Assembly (NCBI GenBank): GCA_020137815.1
Contig: CM035350.1
Span: 5,323,984 to 5,387,983, forward strand
From: Hormiphora californensis
Lineage: Eukaryota > Ctenophora > Tentaculata > Cydippida > Pleurobrachiidae
Direction of reading: 5' to 3'
DNA length: 64,000 nt
Part shown: positions 47,599-64,000 of the stretch, in pieces
Layout of the letters: the number at the start of each line of letters is the position of its first letter
Position numbering within the stretch: position 1 is the stretch's first letter
Program-made: the position numbers and the translations under genes
Notes under the pieces: model-generated
Database searches by the model: none
Seen by the model: only the letters and a program-made list of their open reading frames with translations
Told to the model about the DNA's origin: nothing

Positions 47599-49059
47599 TC
47601 AGTTAAAAACTAACTCCTCATACATAATCTCATTTAACACATTGTACCCATTACTGTTGAGGTGTACTCCGTCCTCCGAAAATAAAACACTATTAAAATT
47701 AAGTTCATTATTTAAAAACTCAATTGTCCAATCCGAAACTACACAATTCAAAGACCTTCCTACACTCATCACAATACGATTGAACATGAACACGTTACTC
47801 GCTATCCAACCACTATCAGGTCTGAGAGGGATAACCGTAGCGAGAACGATCTCGGTATCCTCCCCAAACCTTCTCTTAACCTCCCTAACTAAATCTACAT
47901 ATGCCTTATACACACTCCCTTTTCCCTTACTCGACCTTACAAACCCTCCCCAATATCTGATGTCATTGGTCCCAAACGCCAAAATAACCTTATTAACCTC
48001 TAGACATGGGTGCGTTACTTCCAGTCCTTTCAACATATCCATAGCCAAACTCCCCCTCCAGTTCTCATTCGGCCTACAAAGTCTCGCCCCTGAAATCGAG
48101 ATGTTCACTAGCGCCGGGTCCTCGTGGATCCACTTCGTCATACTGGTTCCTAGTAGAAGTGTCCTTGGTGTCAGTCTGGGGTTCGGCAGTGTTGGTGTTG
48201 GTAGAAGGGGCGATCTGGTAGGGAGTACAGAGTTCTCTTCCTGATACCCATCTACGGCAGGCGGCGAGGTTGGCGACAAAGTCATCTGTGATGCTGGAGC
48301 TTCCACCCGAGACGGGTGTACTGCGAACTGGGGCACCTTCTGGGACTTAGCTGGGGTTGGTGCAGGTGGAGTTGGTTCTGGAGGCGATGTTTTGTGCCTC
48401 TTCCTAAAAGACAGGGCATATCTCACGCCATGCTCAACCTTTTGCGCACGGTGCTTAAAGTGCTCTTGGCACCCTGGCTTCATGGTGTACGCCTCACCAT
48501 CCTTAGTGGTTATAGACAGCTTAGGCCGCATCCTGCCATCTCCAAGGTAGGGAATGAAATCTACAGCACCGTCGTTGCCGACGGTCACGACGGTGATGGG
48601 TGAGTTGTCCACCAGCGAAGTCTCGAAATCTGAGTGGTATCCCACGCCGTCCCCTTTTCTGTATCTAGTGACTAGGCAGGAGTTAAACTCAGTCCCTTGT
48701 TCCTTGTTAATCCTCCCCATCAGGTTATCGATGTTCGGGTATTTAGCTATGTCCTTGGGTGCCAGGTCCACATTGGCCCACCCGTAGGGACACCCAGTGT
48801 TAGTTAGCCAGGTATTCTTGCCAGTTAATCCTCCTACTTCCCATTTCATCATCTCGAGGTCCTCATCAGAAACATATCTCCCGTGGTGGGTAACAAACTG
48901 ATTCGGATCCTTTTCTGGTACTCCATCTCTCTTACGCCTCTCTAGCTCCTTTTGTACAATCTGTATAATCCTCTCCAACACGGGCGATGATACCCTGGTA
49001 AAGACTTCCTCTAGAGGTGTGTTGTCTAGAATCATGTTGGAGGCGTTGTTAACAACCAT
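47599..49059 (-). CDS. LINE ORF1: AlkB-like dioxygenase fused to SGNH esterase
   Basis: Intact 486-residue ORF. Residues about 80-222 look like an AlkB-family Fe(II)/2-oxoglutarate dioxygenase: FNSCLVTRYRKGDGVGYHSD gives the HxD pair (His142, Asp144). A distal His lies in EHFKHRAQ (His203), and VRYALSFRK supplies the Arg (213/219) expected for 2-oxoglutarate and substrate contacts. A Pro-rich linker (about 223-298) follows. Residues about 300-486 look like an SGNH/GDSL hydrolase: LLLGTSM (nucleophile Ser306), FGTNDI (block III) and DGVHLN (Asp463, His466). Esterase ORF1 proteins are known from CR1 elements; the AlkB domain is not something I know from them. AlkB enzymes remove alkyl groups from nucleic acids, so action on LINE RNA or cDNA is plausible but inferred. 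No RRM or zinc knuckle was seen. It overlaps no host exon. Confidence 0.8.
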   Translation of the reverse strand: MVVNNASNMILDNTPLEEVFTRVSSPVLERIIQIVQKELERRKRDGVPEKDPNQFVTHHGRYVSDEDLEMMKWEVGGLTGKNTWLTNTGCPYGWANVDLAPKDIAKYPNIDNLMGRINKEQGTEFNSCLVTRYRKGDGVGYHSDFETSLVDNSPITVVTVGNDGAVDFIPYLGDGRMRPKLSITTKDGEAYTMKPGCQEHFKHRAQKVEHGVRYALSFRKRHKTSPPEPTPPAPTPAKSQKVPQFAVHPSRVEAPASQMTLSPTSPPAVDGYQEENSVLPTRSPLLPTPTLPNPRLTPRTLLLGTSMTKWIHEDPALVNISISGARLCRPNENWRGSLAMDMLKGLEVTHPCLEVNKVILAFGTNDIRYWGGFVRSSKGKGSVYKAYVDLVREVKRRFGEDTEIVLATVIPLRPDSGWIASNVFMFNRIVMSVGRSLNCVVSDWTIEFLNNELNFNSVLFSEDGVHLNSNGYNVLNEIMYEELVFN

Positions 49060-49836
49060 TCCTAAAACTCCATGGCTAAAACAGGCTGTTAATCCAAGAA
49101 CATTGCGTCCTCAAATTAATTTGTTTAAAGTAGTGCCGAAAAGCCCAAACGCTGGAGGAAGCCCAAACGCTGGAGGAAGCCCAAACGCTGGCCAAAATCA
49201 AGGCATGTCCGATTGTCTGGGTTCGAGAAAACGTAAGTATAGTGGACATGTTTTGTAGACTACTTGATCATTGATTTCTACAAAAAATAGGCTACAAAAT
49301 CTCAAAACACATGTTTGAAAAAATTCAAATTCACACCCTATTTTTGCAAAACATAATCTTTTCCCTTAAATAGCTGGTGGGTGATATTGACGCAGTGAGG
49401 CAGTCCTGGTTTGAGGGTACCCTACCTAAGGCCAAGTATGATATGATTCTTGCTGCAGCTGCTAAGGATATGGTAGCACATACCTCCCAGTCCAATACTC
49501 TGGTCGTGTTTTCTAAGACACCTTGTCCACCCTGCACAGAGGTCAAGGTGAGCACTGAGAAGATGGGAAATATATAATATGGAACTTTGTAGACAGCTGC
49601 CAATAGAATTGGTTGCACTGTCAGACCTCGTATCGCTGACCGGTCAACCCCCCCCAGATAATGTTTGAGGATGCGGGTTTCACCAAGGAGCAGACCAATA
49701 TAATTACGATCAGTGGATGGCCCTCGATGGACGCCATCCAGGAACACTGCAGAGAGCTCACTGGAGAGAGGTGGGCCCCCAGAGTGTGGATAAACGGAAA
49801 GGTATCACATAGTAGTTTCCCAAACATTACAATAAC

Positions 49837-49988
49837 TGTTTGTTGGGATGATATCTCCTTCCGGCTTGATCAATCAGGGACAAAATGAAAAACGGTGTTT
49901 TATTAACGTTATTATCCGTTAATAAAACACCGTTTTTCATTTTGTCCCTGATTGATCAAGCCGGAAGGAGATATCATCCCAACAAACA
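49837..49988. repeat. ~150-bp inverted repeat in intron 4 of copy B
   Basis: Arms of about 72 bp starting TGTTTGTTGGGATGATATC are inverted around an 8-bp spacer (TTATTATC). It could be a small MITE or an inversion artefact; copy A lacks it. Confidence 0.8.
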
Positions 49989-50226
49989 ATTATCATGCGG
50001 CTCATAAACAATTATCCGATACTTATCCTGTATTACAATAACTGCTATGACATAATGAGAACCCAAAACATACATCAGTATGGGGTATTATCAAGAATAT
50101 TTTCCCAATATTTTCTATTATTAGGCGATGGGAGGACACAAAGAGATCAAGCCAATGTTTGAAGATGAAAGCCTACACGAGCTAGCTGAGAGCCTGGCAG
50201 GAAAGAGTGGTCCTATCTCCAAATAA

Positions 50227-50885
50227 AGAGAGGTTTCAGATTCCCCAGATTGTTAATAACTTTCCAGCTTCCAAATGTGATAGACCATTATATTAATTTT
50301 GACAGATGTCTGGAAAATCGGAGAAATCATTTTTATTGGGTTGATGTAAAATAAAAGGTTTTATTAATTTACAGTTATGACTACACAATGTAAAAACGTG
50401 TAACTATTTACAATCAAGGACAGCTAAAGATGTTGACTCATCTCGTTATTACGCAGCCTAGTGGATGTGTGTGTCAATTGTGATATAATGCGTCATGAGA
50501 GTACTATCCTATATCGCATATACATAAGACCATATTATATCATAGGTTGTGTCGGTGAGAATAATAAAAGCAACGAATCAAATTGTTCTGGCAAGTGTGA
50601 TGACAGTACGTGATCATGCAGTGCACATTTTACACAGTGCCATTGCACATGAGACACTGGCATATAATGTCCCTCCATATCCCATCGGTCGCGGGGCGAG
50701 ATAACTTTTCGACGCGTAGTACGTGCTTTATGCGTCCTCTCTGAGGAAAAATACAAGGGATAATAAGGATAGATAGTACACACAAAGGATAGTACTATCA
50801 TAGAATCCTTTGTTAAGTGAGGGGGAAGAACAAAGAATCCTAGCTTTGTTGAAACATCTCCCTACCTCTCTCTCAGTGATGAGTG
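50227..50885. other. Convergent 3' ends of glutaredoxin-like copy B and the NEK1-like gene
   Basis: No further gene seen. AATAAA-type signals occur in plus sense near 50224 and 50351. Confidence 0.4.
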
Positions 50886-63779
<12,894 letters not shown>

Positions 63780-64000
63780 CCCGCTTTCACTTGACCATAC
63801 ACTTTTGCTGGATTGTGTTTTACCGCTGTAAGAGAGTGCATATATATGATTAATGCTTGTCAGTTACGTCAGGTGGCAGGGAGGAGTGTCAGGAGTGAGT
63901 GATGTCATCACTACAAGCTGGTTAGAGACAGACTATCGTGTACAACTCGACACCTATGATAATATTGAAATAGGTGAGGGTGTTTTTGAAGTGTTGCAAA
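63780..64000. other. Probable further intron of the NEK1-like gene
   Basis: No exon recognised in the last 220 bp. The gene should continue beyond the window. Confidence 0.4.

Larger units (their letters stand above)
43489..49140 (-). mobile_element. Near-full-length CR1-like LINE
   Basis: A minus-strand element in exon 2 of glutaredoxin-like copy B. From 5' to 3': a short leader, ORF1 (49059-47599), ORF2 (47470-43973, broken) and a 3' UTR ending in short AAATCA-type repeats at 43489. An esterase-type ORF1 plus endonuclease/RT ORF2 with a short repeat tail is the CR1 layout (established knowledge). No target duplication is evident. Confidence 0.85.
43230..50226 (+). pseudogene. Glutaredoxin-like copy B, exon 2 interrupted by a LINE
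   Basis: Exon 1 is 43230-43332. Exon 2 begins at 43445 and stops at 43488 (...ELVEPV), where LINE sequence starts; it resumes at 49141-49232. Exons 3-5 are 49374-49547, 49658-49801 and 50125-50226. Exons 3-5 keep frame and the CPPC motif (FSKTPCPPCTEVK). The right part of exon 2 has an 18-bp segment (AGCCCAAACGCTGGAGGA) tandemly repeated, where copy A has one. The 5.65-kb insertion should abolish a normal product unless exon 2 is skipped; skipping would remove 110 nt in copy A terms and shift frame. Close similarity to copy A implies a recent duplication. Confidence 0.8.

Overview
This is a eukaryotic window from an animal genome. It is intron-rich and crowded with fold-back and non-LTR transposons. 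The genes point to an early-branching metazoan: an integrin alpha chain with its KxGFFxR-type tail, a small protein carrying a collagen-IV-type NC1 domain, LDLa-repeat seven-TM receptors and a NEK1-type kinase. A sponge would fit, but this is inference; nothing here fixes the species. Splice sites and frames were worked out by eye, and stretches with homopolymer runs and a 100-N gap look like poor assembly.

Layout. 617-4758 (-): a seven-TM receptor-like gene split at a TTAA by a 2.7 kb piggyBac-like non-autonomous element. 4.8-11.8 kb: mostly non-coding, with one candidate membrane exon, an 877 bp fold-back and low-quality sequence. 11919-14479 (+): a three-exon gene for a 752-residue protein with poly-Ser, 48-residue repeats and a His-rich tail. 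15179-20780: a 5'-truncated RTE-like LINE carrying two unrelated long fold-back elements; removing each with one target duplication restores a single frame. 21042-22993: a MULE-like element inside a MITE whose uninterrupted paralogue lies at 28.6 kb. 29095-30647 (+): a secreted NC1-domain protein with no visible collagen helix. 32032-40754 (-): a complete 13-exon integrin alpha (about 1087 residues) with transposons in its introns. 41642-50226 (+): a tandem pair of glutaredoxin-like genes, the second broken in exon 2 by a near-complete CR1-like LINE.

50886 to the window end (-): the C-terminal part of a NEK1-like kinase gene. Its 5.7 kb last intron holds a whole LDLa seven-TM receptor gene on the opposite strand. 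Another intron is almost entirely a 2.1 kb near-perfect fold-back, and one exon is preceded by a minisatellite whose units each look like an in-frame 3' splice site.

The strongest novelty candidate is ORF1 of the CR1-like LINE (47599-49059, -). It joins an AlkB-like Fe(II)/2-oxoglutarate dioxygenase domain to an SGNH esterase domain, next to an ORF2 whose N-terminus has several hydrophobic segments. A second theme is the density of long inverted-repeat elements with readable target duplications, which allows a relative insertion history to be reconstructed within this one window.
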